Source of the DNA: Comamonas avium
GTDB taxonomy: Bacteria > Pseudomonadota > Gammaproteobacteria > Burkholderiales > Burkholderiaceae_C
Reading direction: 5' to 3'
Assembly: GCF_014836675.1 (NCBI RefSeq)
Contig: NZ_JACSQK010000002.1
Coordinates: 434,001 to 498,000, forward strand
Length of the DNA: 64,000 nucleotides
The notes beneath the pieces are model-generated. The model saw only the letters and a program-made list of their open reading frames with translations. It was not told where the DNA came from and did no database searches. Within the stretch, counting starts at the first letter, position 1; every line of letters starts with the position of its first letter. A program made the translations under genes and the position numbers. Shown here piece by piece: positions 31,776-41,280 of the stretch.

Positions 31776-32294
31776 ATGTCTAAGACAACAACATGGCTGT
31801 CCTGCGCGCTGCTCAGCGCTTGCTTTGTCGCCCCTGCGTGGGCCCACCCAGATGCTGCCCATGTGCAGGCAGACAACGCATGGGCGCGTGCCAGCGTCAC
31901 GGGGCAGCATGCCTCAGGGGCCTTTATGCAATTGACGGCACGAGAGCCATTGCGGCTGGTAGGGGTAGAGACACCCGTTGCCGCTTCGGGTGAAATCCAT
32001 GAAATGAAGATGGACGGCGATGTGATGCGCATGCGCCAGATCGACGCGCTGGAGCTGCCCGAGGGGCAGATGGTGGAGCTCAAGCCCGGTGGATACCACT
32101 TGATGTTCCAGCAGCTCAAAGCGCCTTTGAAAGATGGCTCTGACGTGCCTGTGACCTTGGTTTTTCAGGACGCCAAGGGCGCTACGTCGCGGCTGCACCT
32201 GCAAGTGCCCGTCAAGCGCACAGCCCCAGCTACCGGGCAGCCAGGCAAGTCCACGGCTCCAGCGCATGGACATGGGAACGGGCACGGGCATTAA
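31776..32294 (+). CDS. PCu(A)C family periplasmic copper chaperone
   Basis: 172 residues. Signal peptide ends near APAWA/HP. The copper site follows the family rule H-x-M near EIHEMKMDGDVMRMRQI (residue 76 on), then LPEGQMVELKPGGYHLMFQQ with the second H-x-M. The C-terminal tail HGHGNGHGH is an additional histidine-rich stretch. PCu(A)C proteins hand Cu(I) to the CuA or CuB site of cytochrome c oxidase. The start at 31776 is preferred to an adjacent GTG at 31773. It is followed by a strong terminator and forms a pair with the DUF2946-like gene. Confidence 0.92.
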   Translation: MSKTTTWLSCALLSACFVAPAWAHPDAAHVQADNAWARASVTGQHASGAFMQLTAREPLRLVGVETPVAASGEIHEMKMDGDVMRMRQIDALELPEGQMVELKPGGYHLMFQQLKAPLKDGSDVPVTLVFQDAKGATSRLHLQVPVKRTAPATGQPGKSTAPAHGHGNGHGH

Positions 32295-32362
32295 GCACAA
32301 AAGTCACAAGATGTACGTGCGCTGCAAGGCGTGAGCACTTGTGCATTAAGCTTGTCATAAGC

Positions 32363-32393
32363 AGCCCGGGTATCTTGGTGCCCGGGCTTTTTT
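32363..32393 (+). terminator. Terminator after the copper chaperone
   Basis: AGCCCGGG (32363-32370) pairs with CCCGGGCT (32381-32388) and is followed by TTTTTT. It separates the copper genes from phaM. Confidence 0.9.
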
Positions 32394-32416
32394 CTGGCTT
32401 AGTGCAGGAGGTAGGT

Positions 32417-33316
32417 ATGAGCGATTCATCGGCTTTTGGCTTTGGCAAATTCATCCCGGGTTTTGATTTTCTGCAAAACCTCGGCACAGCCGGGCAGCCT
32501 CCTGCAGCCATGCCTTCTTTTTCGCACTGGGTGGCACCCACCATGAGCGTAGAAGAAATCGACAAGCGCATTGAAGAGCTCAAGGCTGTGCAGTTCTGGT
32601 TGGAGCAAAACAACCGCGCACTGAGCGCCACGGTGCAGGCGCTGCAGGTGCAGAAGATGACGCTGTCTACGCTCAAAGGCATGAACGTCAATCTGACTGA
32701 TCTGGCCAAAGCATTTCCTTTCGCGGCCGGCGCAGCGGCGGCAGTAGCTCCAGCGGACGCGGCCAGCCATCTGTCGGGCTGGCCCCTGTCGGGTGCAGCA
32801 CAGCCTGCAGCAGAACCCCCAGCCCAGCCATCAGCAGCGCCTGAGCCAGAGGCCCCCAAGCCAGAAACGCCAAAGACCGAAGCAGCAGGTGCAGCGCCAG
32901 ATTCGGCAGCGCAGGCAGCCAACATGGCCACGGCCATGCAATGGTGGGGCGCGCTGACGCAGCAGTTTCAGCATATTGCGCAGCAGGCAATGCAAGACCC
33001 CGCGCAGCAGCAAGCCATGGCCAAGGCAACGCAGATGGGTTCAGAGTTTGCCAAGACTGCGGTGAAAACGGCTGGCGACATGGTACGCAAAGCGGTAGCG
33101 CAGGTGCAACCTGCCAAGGCAGCATCGGGGGCAGCGAAGGCAGCGCCCAGCAAGGCGGCACCCAGCAAGGCGGTGCCGGCCAAGAAAGCGGCTGTCAAGC
33201 GCAGCGCGCCAGCGAAGAAAGCGGTGCCTTCTGACAAGAAACCGGTCTCTGCGGCCGCCAAAAACAAGGGTGCTGCGGCTAAAAAATCAACTGCCAGCAA
33301 GACACGAGCGCGCTGA
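32417..33316 (+). CDS. phaM: PhaM-type polyhydroxyalkanoate granule regulatory protein
   Basis: 299 residues from ATG 32417, which follows a strong AGGAGGT. The conserved N-terminus GKFIPGFDFLQNL leads to TMSVEEIDKRIEELKAVQFW, a helical region that binds PHA synthase, then an alanine/proline linker. The C-terminal third is a lysine/alanine-rich histone-H1-like tail (KAAPSKAAPSKAVPAKKAAV...). In Cupriavidus, PhaM activates PhaC1 and ties PHA granules to the nucleoid through this basic tail. Same architecture here suggests the host stores PHA. An upstream in-frame start at 32339 would run through the terminator and is rejected. Confidence 0.9.
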   Translation: MSDSSAFGFGKFIPGFDFLQNLGTAGQPPAAMPSFSHWVAPTMSVEEIDKRIEELKAVQFWLEQNNRALSATVQALQVQKMTLSTLKGMNVNLTDLAKAFPFAAGAAAAVAPADAASHLSGWPLSGAAQPAAEPPAQPSAAPEPEAPKPETPKTEAAGAAPDSAAQAANMATAMQWWGALTQQFQHIAQQAMQDPAQQQAMAKATQMGSEFAKTAVKTAGDMVRKAVAQVQPAKAASGAAKAAPSKAAPSKAVPAKKAAVKRSAPAKKAVPSDKKPVSAAAKNKGAAAKKSTASKTRAR

Positions 33317-33382
33317 TCGTTTCCAGCCTCCTGCCGGAGAAGCGTCGCGCACGCCATGCATGCGCAAAGGAGTCGTCGCTTG

Positions 33383-34660
33383 ATGCCGTTTTTCCCCTGT
33401 GCCCATGCTGGACACCCGCTGTGGCCACACGCTGTCAGGCAAGTGGTGGTGCAGCTGGGTGCGCAAATCAGCATGCAAAATCTGCAAACTCCAGCAAGTC
33501 TGGGGCTGGTGTATGTCTCAGCCTCGTATGCCGAGCATGCGGGCGAGATTGTGGCTACGCTCTCCAAAGCCTTTCCTGAAGTGCAGCACTGGGTGGGGTG
33601 TGCGGCCCATTCGGTGCTGGCAGGCGACATGGACTATGGGCACACCGGAGCCATTGCGGTCATGCTGCCGTACCTCAATACGCAGGATTACCAGGTTTTT
33701 TCTGGCATTGCGCCCTGGCACCAGGGTGCATTTACTCCGCACTCGGCATTGATTCATGGGGATGCTTCTTGGCCTAGCATCGGGCAGCAGGTGCACGCCT
33801 TGGGGCAGCACATGGGTTGCGATGCACTGGTTGGCGGTCTGTGCCATTTGAGCCATGAGCACAAGCAGTGGTCCTGGGGCGCACGCGTTGCAGGGGGCAC
33901 GCCCTCCAGCATGGGAGGCGGCCATGGAGGCATTCAGATGGGTGGTTTGTCCGGTGTGGCCTTTTCTGCCAATGTGGACTGTCTGACCGTGGGCATGCAG
34001 GGGTGCAAGCCTGTCGGTGCCACCCACACCATGACCCGGGTAGAGGGCGATACCGTGCTGGAGCTGGATGGGCAGCCTGCATTGGAGGTGTTTTTTGGCG
34101 ATATGAACTGGGGTGAAGTGCTGGCACAGCAGCACCCGAACATTGAGGCGCTCTGGCGCAAGGTACAGAACACCTTGCTGGCCACAACGCCCTCTGGTCG
34201 CTATGTGCAGGGGGGGTGTCTGGCCTCTGATGCCCGGGTTGTGCGTGTGGCGGGTGTGAATCCATGGCGCCAGACCATTGTTCTGGAAGGCACACCGGTT
34301 CAGGGGCAGTCTTTGACCATTTGCCAGCCTGATGCGCTGGCCGCACGAGCGGATATGCGGCGTGCTTGTGCTGAGCTGTGGGAGTCTCTGACAGCACCTG
34401 TGGCCCAGACCTGGCTGGATAGCGAGCCTGTGGCAGCGAGTGGACGCAGCATTTGTGGGGCGGTCTATATTCGCAACCAGCAGCGCCAGTTATTACCGCG
34501 CAGTCCTCGGGTGGATGCAGAGCTGCAATGGATTCGCCATGCCTTGGGACCGGTACCTTTGCTGGGTTTTTCGTCAACCCATGAAATTGATGCCGGTCAG
34601 GTGCAGCATTTGAGTGCACAGTTGCTTGTTTTTACCCAGCCACTTCAGGCTTTGTCATGA
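33383..34660 (+). CDS. FIST domain sensor protein
   Basis: 425 residues from ATG 33383, with AAGGAG ten bases upstream. The N-terminal FIST region shows VGCAAHSVLAGDMDYGHTGA and CDALVGGLCH, a central HGGIQMGGLSGVAFSANVDC with VGMQGCKPVGATHTMTRVEG, and the C-terminal FIST_C domain ends with GPVPLLGFSSTHEI. FIST domains are predicted sensors of small ligands such as amino acids and are usually fused to or placed near signalling proteins. No output domain is attached here. The stop overlaps the MFS transporter start by ATGA, so the sensor and transporter are coupled. Confidence 0.88.
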   Translation: MPFFPCAHAGHPLWPHAVRQVVVQLGAQISMQNLQTPASLGLVYVSASYAEHAGEIVATLSKAFPEVQHWVGCAAHSVLAGDMDYGHTGAIAVMLPYLNTQDYQVFSGIAPWHQGAFTPHSALIHGDASWPSIGQQVHALGQHMGCDALVGGLCHLSHEHKQWSWGARVAGGTPSSMGGGHGGIQMGGLSGVAFSANVDCLTVGMQGCKPVGATHTMTRVEGDTVLELDGQPALEVFFGDMNWGEVLAQQHPNIEALWRKVQNTLLATTPSGRYVQGGCLASDARVVRVAGVNPWRQTIVLEGTPVQGQSLTICQPDALAARADMRRACAELWESLTAPVAQTWLDSEPVAASGRSICGAVYIRNQQRQLLPRSPRVDAELQWIRHALGPVPLLGFSSTHEIDAGQVQHLSAQLLVFTQPLQALS

Positions 34661-36003
34661 GTGATCACACCCCGCAGTTTGGGCTGCTGCGTCAGCGGCG
34701 ATTTGGCCCTTTTTTTGCCACCCAGTTTCTGGGGGCCGCAAACGACAACATGTTCAAGTTTGCGTTGACGGTTTTAGTGACCTACCAGTTGCAGGTGGGC
34801 TGGCTGCCTGCCTCGGTTGCGGGGCTGGTGATTGGCGCTTTATTCATCCTGCCTTTCGTGCTGCTGTCGGCCACAGCCGGCCAGCTGGCAGACCGGATGG
34901 ACAAAGCCGTGCTCATGCGACGGGTGAAAGACTGTGAGGTAGCCATCATGGCCACCGCCTTGCTGGGCTTTGTCATGCAATGGCCTGCATTGTTGCTGGT
35001 GTGTCTGGTGGGCATGGGTGTGCACTCCACGTTCTTTGGCCCGGCCAAGTTCGCCTATTTGCCGCAGGTGCTCAAGCCCTCAGAGCTGACAGGCGGCAAT
35101 GGCATGGTGGAGATGGGCACTTTTGTGGCCATCTTGCTGGGCAACATGGTGGGTGGTGTTTTGATTGCGACCCCTGAAGTGGGGCGCGTGCACGTGGCGA
35201 TTGCCTGCCTGTGTCTGGCGCTGGTCGGGTGCTGGACGTCCCGCTCGATTCCCAACCAGGCCAAGCCCGAAGTGGTGCAGCGCATGAACTGGAATCCATG
35301 GTCAGAAACCATGGCCAATCTGCGTTTGGCCCGTACCGATGGTCTGGTGTTTCGCGCGGTACTGGGCATCAGCTGGATGTGGTTTTTCGGCGCAGTGTTT
35401 CTGGCGGAGTTCCCGGTGCTGGCCAAAGAGGTGCTGCATGGCAATGAGCAGGTGGCAGCATTGCTGCTGGTGGTTTTCTCACTGGGGGTAGGTACGGGGG
35501 CATTGCTGTGTGAATCGCTCTCACGAGGGCGTGTGGAGCCGGGGCTGGTGCCTATCGGTGCGCTGGGGATGACGGTGTTTGCCATTGATCTGTGGTGGAC
35601 ATTGGAAGGCCTGTCTGCGGTCACGCACGTTTTGACGCTGAGCGCATTTATCCATGCTCCGGGGCGCTGGCATGTGCTGCTGGATTTATTCGGCTTGTCT
35701 CTGGCAGCCGGTGTTTACAGCGTGCCTTTGTATGCACTGATTCAGCAACGCAGCCCAGTGACACACCGTGCGCGCATCATTGCTGCCAACAATATTTTGA
35801 ACGCCCTGTTCATGGTCTCTTCTGCCGTGCTGGCAGGTGGCTTGCTGGCAGCGGGGTTGAATGTGCCGCAGCTGTTCTTGAGCATGGGTGTGGCCAATGC
35901 GGTGTTTGTGGCCCTGATGTGCTGGCGCGATCCGCAATACCTGCGGCGCAGTAAAAACTGGGTGCTGCGCAGTTTGGGGCGCATTCATACCCCATCCGCA
36001 TAA
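34657..36003 (+). CDS. MFS transporter, LplT-like
   Basis: 448 residues with about 12 hydrophobic helices. The N-terminus RRFGPFFATQFLGAANDNMF carries the FxxQFLGAxNDNxFK signature of lysophospholipid transporters (LplT) and their relatives. RMDKAVLMRRVKDCEVAIMA follows the first helix pairs. LplT flips lysophospholipids inward; it is often fused to or beside an Aas acyltransferase, which is not seen here. The four-base overlap with the FIST gene suggests a shared role, possibly export or import of the sensed ligand. Substrate not established. Confidence 0.85.
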   Translation: MSDHTPQFGLLRQRRFGPFFATQFLGAANDNMFKFALTVLVTYQLQVGWLPASVAGLVIGALFILPFVLLSATAGQLADRMDKAVLMRRVKDCEVAIMATALLGFVMQWPALLLVCLVGMGVHSTFFGPAKFAYLPQVLKPSELTGGNGMVEMGTFVAILLGNMVGGVLIATPEVGRVHVAIACLCLALVGCWTSRSIPNQAKPEVVQRMNWNPWSETMANLRLARTDGLVFRAVLGISWMWFFGAVFLAEFPVLAKEVLHGNEQVAALLLVVFSLGVGTGALLCESLSRGRVEPGLVPIGALGMTVFAIDLWWTLEGLSAVTHVLTLSAFIHAPGRWHVLLDLFGLSLAAGVYSVPLYALIQQRSPVTHRARIIAANNILNALFMVSSAVLAGGLLAAGLNVPQLFLSMGVANAVFVALMCWRDPQYLRRSKNWVLRSLGRIHTPSA

Positions 36004-36032
36004 TGCACACCAAGATGTGGAGGAAATAAGAA

Positions 36033-37094
36033 ATGGCGAAGTCTTTGCGATTGTCGGAAAAGTGGTTCCAGCGTGGACTGTGGGTGGTAGCACTGGTTTT
36101 TGCCAGCTTTCTGATTGGCTTGGGTTCTGCCGTGGTGGACGATCTGCCGCAGGTAGAGCAGCGGCTGGAGCTGGATGATTTTCTGGATCTATCCACAGTG
36201 CAGCCTCTGCGCCTTGAGCAAGAAGCTTTGCATAGCGTGCAGCGTAAAACCATAGAGGCGCGCGATCAGGCGCAGTTGCAGTGGCAAAAGGCGCGCAGTG
36301 ACACGCAGGCCGCACGCGATAACTTCAACAGCTGGATTGCCACACGCTCTGCCACACAGCGTAGCGAGCAAGACCCCGACGTCATTCGCCGCACGCAAGA
36401 GCTTGAGCAGTTGCGCGCGTTAGAGCGCAAAGCCCAGCAGCAGCTGCAAGATCAGGAGCAGATTTTGCTCAACACCCGCCAGCAGGCGCAGCGTGTCAGC
36501 AACACGCTCGGCGAGATCGAACGTGATGCACACGAGCGGCTTAACAAGGCAGAGCGTGCCCAAGAGCTGCGCGTGTTTCTGTACCGTCTGGCCATCACCT
36601 TGCCTTTGCTGGCTCTGGCTGGCTGGTTGTTTGTGAAAAAGCGCAAAAGCACATGGTGGCCCTTTGTATGGGGTTTTATCTTTTTTGCGCTGTTTGCCTT
36701 CTTTGTCGAGCTGGTGCCTTATCTGCCCAGCTATGGCGGCTACGTGCGCTATGCCGTGGGCATTGTGCTGACCGTGCTGATAGGGCGCTGGGCCATTGTG
36801 GCGTTGCAGCGCTACCTGGAGCGCCAGCGGCAGGCAGAAGCCTTGCCTGCCAGCGAGCGGCGCACGCAGATGACTTATGACAAAGCCTGGACGCACCTGA
36901 GCAAAGGGGTGTGCCCCGGCTGTGAGCGTCCTGTGGATCTGAAAGATGGGGTGACCGATTTCTGCCCCCACTGCGGCATTGGCCTGTTTGAGCCATGTAC
37001 CGCCTGCAATGCGCGCAAGAGCACGTTTGCCAAGTTCTGTTTCAGCTGTGGCACCCACGCGCCAGCCACATCGCTAGAAGAACGTAAAACTTGA
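36033..37094 (+). CDS. Membrane protein with coiled coil and double zinc ribbon
   Basis: 353 residues; GGAGGAAATAAGAA precedes the ATG. One N-terminal helix (LWVVALVFASFLIGLGSAVV) is followed by a long coiled coil (residues about 50-175) rich in Q, E and R. Three more helices lie at 185-255. The cytoplasmic tail has four CxxC knuckles: CPGC, CPHC, CTAC and CFSC, two zinc ribbons in series. I do not recognise a named family beyond zinc-ribbon domain. It follows the MFS gene by 29 bases and probably belongs to the same transcript. Confidence 0.85.
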   Translation: MAKSLRLSEKWFQRGLWVVALVFASFLIGLGSAVVDDLPQVEQRLELDDFLDLSTVQPLRLEQEALHSVQRKTIEARDQAQLQWQKARSDTQAARDNFNSWIATRSATQRSEQDPDVIRRTQELEQLRALERKAQQQLQDQEQILLNTRQQAQRVSNTLGEIERDAHERLNKAERAQELRVFLYRLAITLPLLALAGWLFVKKRKSTWWPFVWGFIFFALFAFFVELVPYLPSYGGYVRYAVGIVLTVLIGRWAIVALQRYLERQRQAEALPASERRTQMTYDKAWTHLSKGVCPGCERPVDLKDGVTDFCPHCGIGLFEPCTACNARKSTFAKFCFSCGTHAPATSLEERKT

Positions 37095-37135
37095 AAAATG
37101 AGCGAGCATCGCTTGCCTATAGGTGATTTTAGATA
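37095..37135 (+). repeat. Dispersed intergenic repeat, copy 2
   Basis: Matches 21719-21759 (AAAATGAGCG, ATCGCTTG, CTATAGG, TTTTAGATA). It begins at the stop of the zinc-ribbon gene, between two convergent genes. Confidence 0.65.
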
Positions 37136-37182
37136 TAAATCACATTGAATTCCTTTGATTTAAAGCGATGCAAGCTATCTTT

Positions 37183-38625
37183 TTAGATGGCTGATGGTGC
37201 CAGTGCCGGACCATATTGGCGAACCTGATCGCGCCCGCTGTTCTTGGCCACATACAGCGCCTCGTCGGCCTTGGACAGCAAATGCTCCATGCTGTCTTGC
37301 GGGCCAATGCAAGAGACCGAATGCATGCCAACGCTGAGCGTGATGCGCATCTGGTCCTGATTGGGCAGCGGAAAGACGTGCTCACGCAAGCGCTCGCACA
37401 GGCGCTGACCTACCAGCAAGGCCTGGTCGTGGGTGGTGCGCGGGAGCATGATGGCAAATTCTTCTCCGCCCATGCGCCCGATCAAATCTTCGGGGCGCAG
37501 CGCATCGCGAGCGAGAACGGCGAACTCCTGCAGCACCACGTCGCCCTGAGAGTGACTATAGCGGTCGTTGACGGCCTTGAAGTGGTCAATATCCACCATC
37601 AGCATGGCAACTTGCTGGCCTTCCTCTTCCAGACGTGTCAGCAGTTTTTGTCCACGCTCCATCAAGGCACGCCGTGCCAGCACGCCCGTCAGAAAATCGT
37701 GATTGACCGCATGGTTGAGCTTGCGCAGCGCCTGTGTGCGCAGCGAGTAGGCACAGGCGACAGCCAAAGGGGCCAAAGAAAGCAGCGCCAGCCCTGTGCG
37801 GTAAGAGGTCGATTCCATCAAATTACTGGGGGCAAAGCCGAAGGCGTCGCTGGCTAGGAACAGCGATGCCGCCTTCCATGAGCAGACCAGCAGGCTGAGC
37901 ACTGTGGTTGGAAATACGCCGTACGCAATGGCGCACCAGACCATGGCAGGCATGATGAAAGCAATCGCCCCGGGGCCGCCAATGAGCAGGCTCATAGCCT
38001 CGCTCACGAGCAGCGCCAGCAAGGGAAGCACGTTGGCTAAAGACCGTTGTGTGATGCTGCACTTCCATTGCCAGAGCCAGCCTTTTGGGGATGCCAGAAA
38101 GACGGGGATCAGCAAGATGTAGTTGTAGAACTCTGAGGAAAACCACAGGAAGAAGGAGCGCCACAACGGCAGGTTGAAAGCAATGCTGCCTGGCCAGGCA
38201 CCCACAGCCATGCAGCTCAGTGAGGCCAGCAGGCACCCCGTGAACACCACCAGTACCGAGCGCTGGCGCTGAAAATGCAAAACCTCTGACGATTGCCGGT
38301 GCAAAAAGAGCCAGCCCACCCAGACGCCTGCGACATTGGCGATGTTCAAAATGACTGCGACAAAAACGCTGGCACCCGTCAGCAGGTCTGCGCTGATGTA
38401 GGTCAGCAGGGCAAGGGCCCAGGTACTAGCACTGCGTGCCCATGCCGGGTGACGCAAAAGCAGACCCAGCATGATGGCGTTGGCGGGCCAGAAAGATGCC
38501 AGAAAACCGACGGGGCGACTGAAGATGCCTGCCAGACAGGCGGCAAAAATGCAGGCTGCCAACGCCAGTTGCCCGTGCCACAAGGGGGGCTCGTTGCTGC
38601 TGATAGAAAAATTGGTGGTCTGCAC
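37183..38625 (-). CDS. Membrane-bound diguanylate cyclase (GGDEF)
   Basis: About 480 residues from a GTG at 38625. The open frame extends to an ATG at 38754, but that start lies within 20 bases of the tgt terminator and its extra 43 residues look uncoded. Eight to ten hydrophobic helices form an N-terminal sensor resembling MASE1 (SRPVGFLASFWPANAIMLGL, LTYISADLLTGA). The cytoplasmic GGDEF domain has NHDFLTGVLARRAL, VDIDHFKAVNDRYSHSQGD and the active-site RMGGEEFAIMLP (GGEEF form, catalytically competent). It makes cyclic di-GMP from two GTP. The ligand of the membrane part is unknown. Confidence 0.88.
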   Translation of the reverse strand: MQTTNFSISSNEPPLWHGQLALAACIFAACLAGIFSRPVGFLASFWPANAIMLGLLLRHPAWARSASTWALALLTYISADLLTGASVFVAVILNIANVAGVWVGWLFLHRQSSEVLHFQRQRSVLVVFTGCLLASLSCMAVGAWPGSIAFNLPLWRSFFLWFSSEFYNYILLIPVFLASPKGWLWQWKCSITQRSLANVLPLLALLVSEAMSLLIGGPGAIAFIMPAMVWCAIAYGVFPTTVLSLLVCSWKAASLFLASDAFGFAPSNLMESTSYRTGLALLSLAPLAVACAYSLRTQALRKLNHAVNHDFLTGVLARRALMERGQKLLTRLEEEGQQVAMLMVDIDHFKAVNDRYSHSQGDVVLQEFAVLARDALRPEDLIGRMGGEEFAIMLPRTTHDQALLVGQRLCERLREHVFPLPNQDQMRITLSVGMHSVSCIGPQDSMEHLLSKADEALYVAKNSGRDQVRQYGPALAPSAI

Positions 38626-38771
38626 AGACTGAGAATCTTTCGGGAGGCGAGGATAGGCAGGTTTTCCACATGCACGCAAGATGCACCTCCCATTGGATGG
38701 GCGCTTGTGCTGAGCATCAAGCGCTCTGGAGACACTGGGGCTCAGGTGCTGCAATGGTTCAAGTTTGGCGC

Positions 38772-38800
38772 AAAAAAAAAGCCTCCCAAAGGAGGCTTTT
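38772..38800 (-). terminator. Terminator of tgt
   Basis: On the minus strand AAAAGCCTCC pairs with GGAGGCTTTT around a four-base loop, followed by nine T in all. It lies 26 bases past the tgt stop. Confidence 0.92.
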
Positions 38801-38825
38801 GTTGTGCATGTGTGCCAGCAAAAGC

Positions 38826-40016
<1,191 letters not shown>

Positions 40017-40041
40017 TCAAGCGCACTTGGCTGCGCTGAGC

Positions 40042-40069
40042 TTGCCCGTGAGTCGGGGTGGTCTATAGT
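40042..40069 (+). promoter_or_regulatory. Putative promoter of the universal stress gene
   Basis: TTGCCC (40042-40047) and TATAGT (40064-40069) are separated by 16 bases, 36 bases before the ATG. Confidence 0.5.
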
Positions 40070-40105
40070 GGAATCAAACGTGAACTTCATACAAGGAAAA
40101 CGCCC

Positions 40106-40588
40106 ATGTACACCCAAATCATGATTGCCGTGGATGGCTCCCCAGAGTCGCTGGAAGCAGTGCGCCAGGCCTTGGCTCTGGTCGCGCGCGGTTTGCGCGC
40201 TGAGATTGCGCTGGTGAATGTGCAAGAAGCCGCCTCTTTGCTGGAACTGGCAACGCATGACTCCGATGCCATCGCCGCAGCGGCAGTCGCTGCGGGTGAG
40301 CATTTGATGGCCGAAGGCGCTGCGCTGCTGGATGCGGCAGGCGTTGGTTACTCCATGGAAGTGGTGCTCGGTGAGCCCGGTACCGCACTGGTGGACCTGG
40401 CAGAGCAGATCAATGCAGACATGGTCATGCTCGGCGCGCGCGGTATGGGTGCCGTAGAGAGTGTGCTGGTGGGCTCTGTCTCTAAGGCGGTGCTGCACCG
40501 CTGCAGCAAACCGGTCTTGATTGTGCGTGTACCTGAGGAGCTGGAGGTTCCGACAGACGAGGCAGACGCCGAGCCAGAGGCGGCGTAA
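40106..40588 (+). CDS. Universal stress protein, UspA family
   Basis: 160 residues from ATG 40106 with AAGGAAAA upstream. A single Usp domain: IMIAVDGSPESLEAVRQALA at the N-terminus, and the ATP-binding signature G-x2-G-x9-G-S in LGARGMGAVESVLVGSVSKA, followed by VLHRCSKPVLIVR. An acidic tail (VPTDEADAEPEAA) extends past the domain. Usp proteins help survival under stress and in stationary phase. Monocistronic by spacing. Confidence 0.93.
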   Translation: MYTQIMIAVDGSPESLEAVRQALALVARGLRAEIALVNVQEAASLLELATHDSDAIAAAAVAAGEHLMAEGAALLDAAGVGYSMEVVLGEPGTALVDLAEQINADMVMLGARGMGAVESVLVGSVSKAVLHRCSKPVLIVRVPEELEVPTDEADAEPEAA

Positions 40589-40599
40589 GCAAGGCGGCT

Positions 40600-41031
40600 T
40601 TATGCCGCTTTGCGCTGCCAGTTTTTGGCACCGCTGTGTGTCTTGCTGTAGCTGCTGTGCTGTGGCGCGGGGCGTTGCTGGAGCTTGCCGTGGGGCAGCT
40701 GAGACAGTCGCTGCAACAAGCGTCGGCAGTAGCCTTTGATCCACAGGCACTTGTTGATTTCTTCGACGGGAAAGGGGCCGCTGATGACCACAATGTCTTC
40801 GGCCTCTTGCCACAGCCCTGCGGCACGCAGTCGACGCCGCGTGTTGCTGGCCCACGACTGAATGCGTGAGGGGGTGCCGTGCTGGTGCACTTCCCCGGTG
40901 TAGCTGTCAAAGGCGATGGCCAGAAGATCTGTTTTGAGCTTAAAGCGGCGCTCGCCTGTGACTGCGCTGGGGGTGTCGCGCATGTCGTACAGGTAATAGC
41001 TGCCGGCCTTGAGCTGGTATTGCAGGTTCAT
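40600..41031 (-). CDS. Hypothetical protein
   Basis: 143 residues from ATG 41031, preceded by AAGGA at good spacing. The frame is open further upstream to 41112 but without a ribosome binding site. It begins MNLQYQLKAGSYYLYDMRDT, with later IAFDSYTGEVHQHGTPSRIQ and EEINKCLWIKGYCRRLLQRL; the C-terminus is basic and low in complexity. No signal peptide or membrane helix is seen. I do not recognise a family. It ends 11 bases from the stop of the convergent universal stress gene. Confidence 0.65.
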   Translation of the reverse strand: MNLQYQLKAGSYYLYDMRDTPSAVTGERRFKLKTDLLAIAFDSYTGEVHQHGTPSRIQSWASNTRRRLRAAGLWQEAEDIVVISGPFPVEEINKCLWIKGYCRRLLQRLSQLPHGKLQQRPAPQHSSYSKTHSGAKNWQRKAA

Positions 41032-41217
41032 GGTCATCCTTGGTGTCGCATTGTCTGCGACGGGCCAGGTATCCAAACACATGAAATGGCGGTACAGCGA
41101 CGGCCAGTTCACGGGAGTGCTTTGGGCTTGCCAAAACGTGATGCAGATTCTGCGCCAAGAGCGCGGGTGCTACAAGCACCGCCAGTGCGCTGATGCGGTG
41201 CGGTGACGATTGTCTAC

Positions 41218-41267
41218 AAAAAAGCTTCAAACGCTTGTGAATCAAGCGCTTGAAGCTATATTTTTTT
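41218..41267. terminator. Bidirectional palindrome (pldA terminator, dispersed repeat)
   Basis: AGCTTCAAACGCTTG (41223-41237) pairs with CAAGCGCTTGAAGCT (41243-41257), one mismatch, five-base loop. A-rich flank at 41218-41223 gives a T run on the minus strand after pldA, and seven T follow on the plus strand. It belongs to the CGCTTG-centred palindrome family also seen near 49880 and 56590. Confidence 0.85.
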
Positions 41268-41280
41268 ACAGGCTGGGGAT

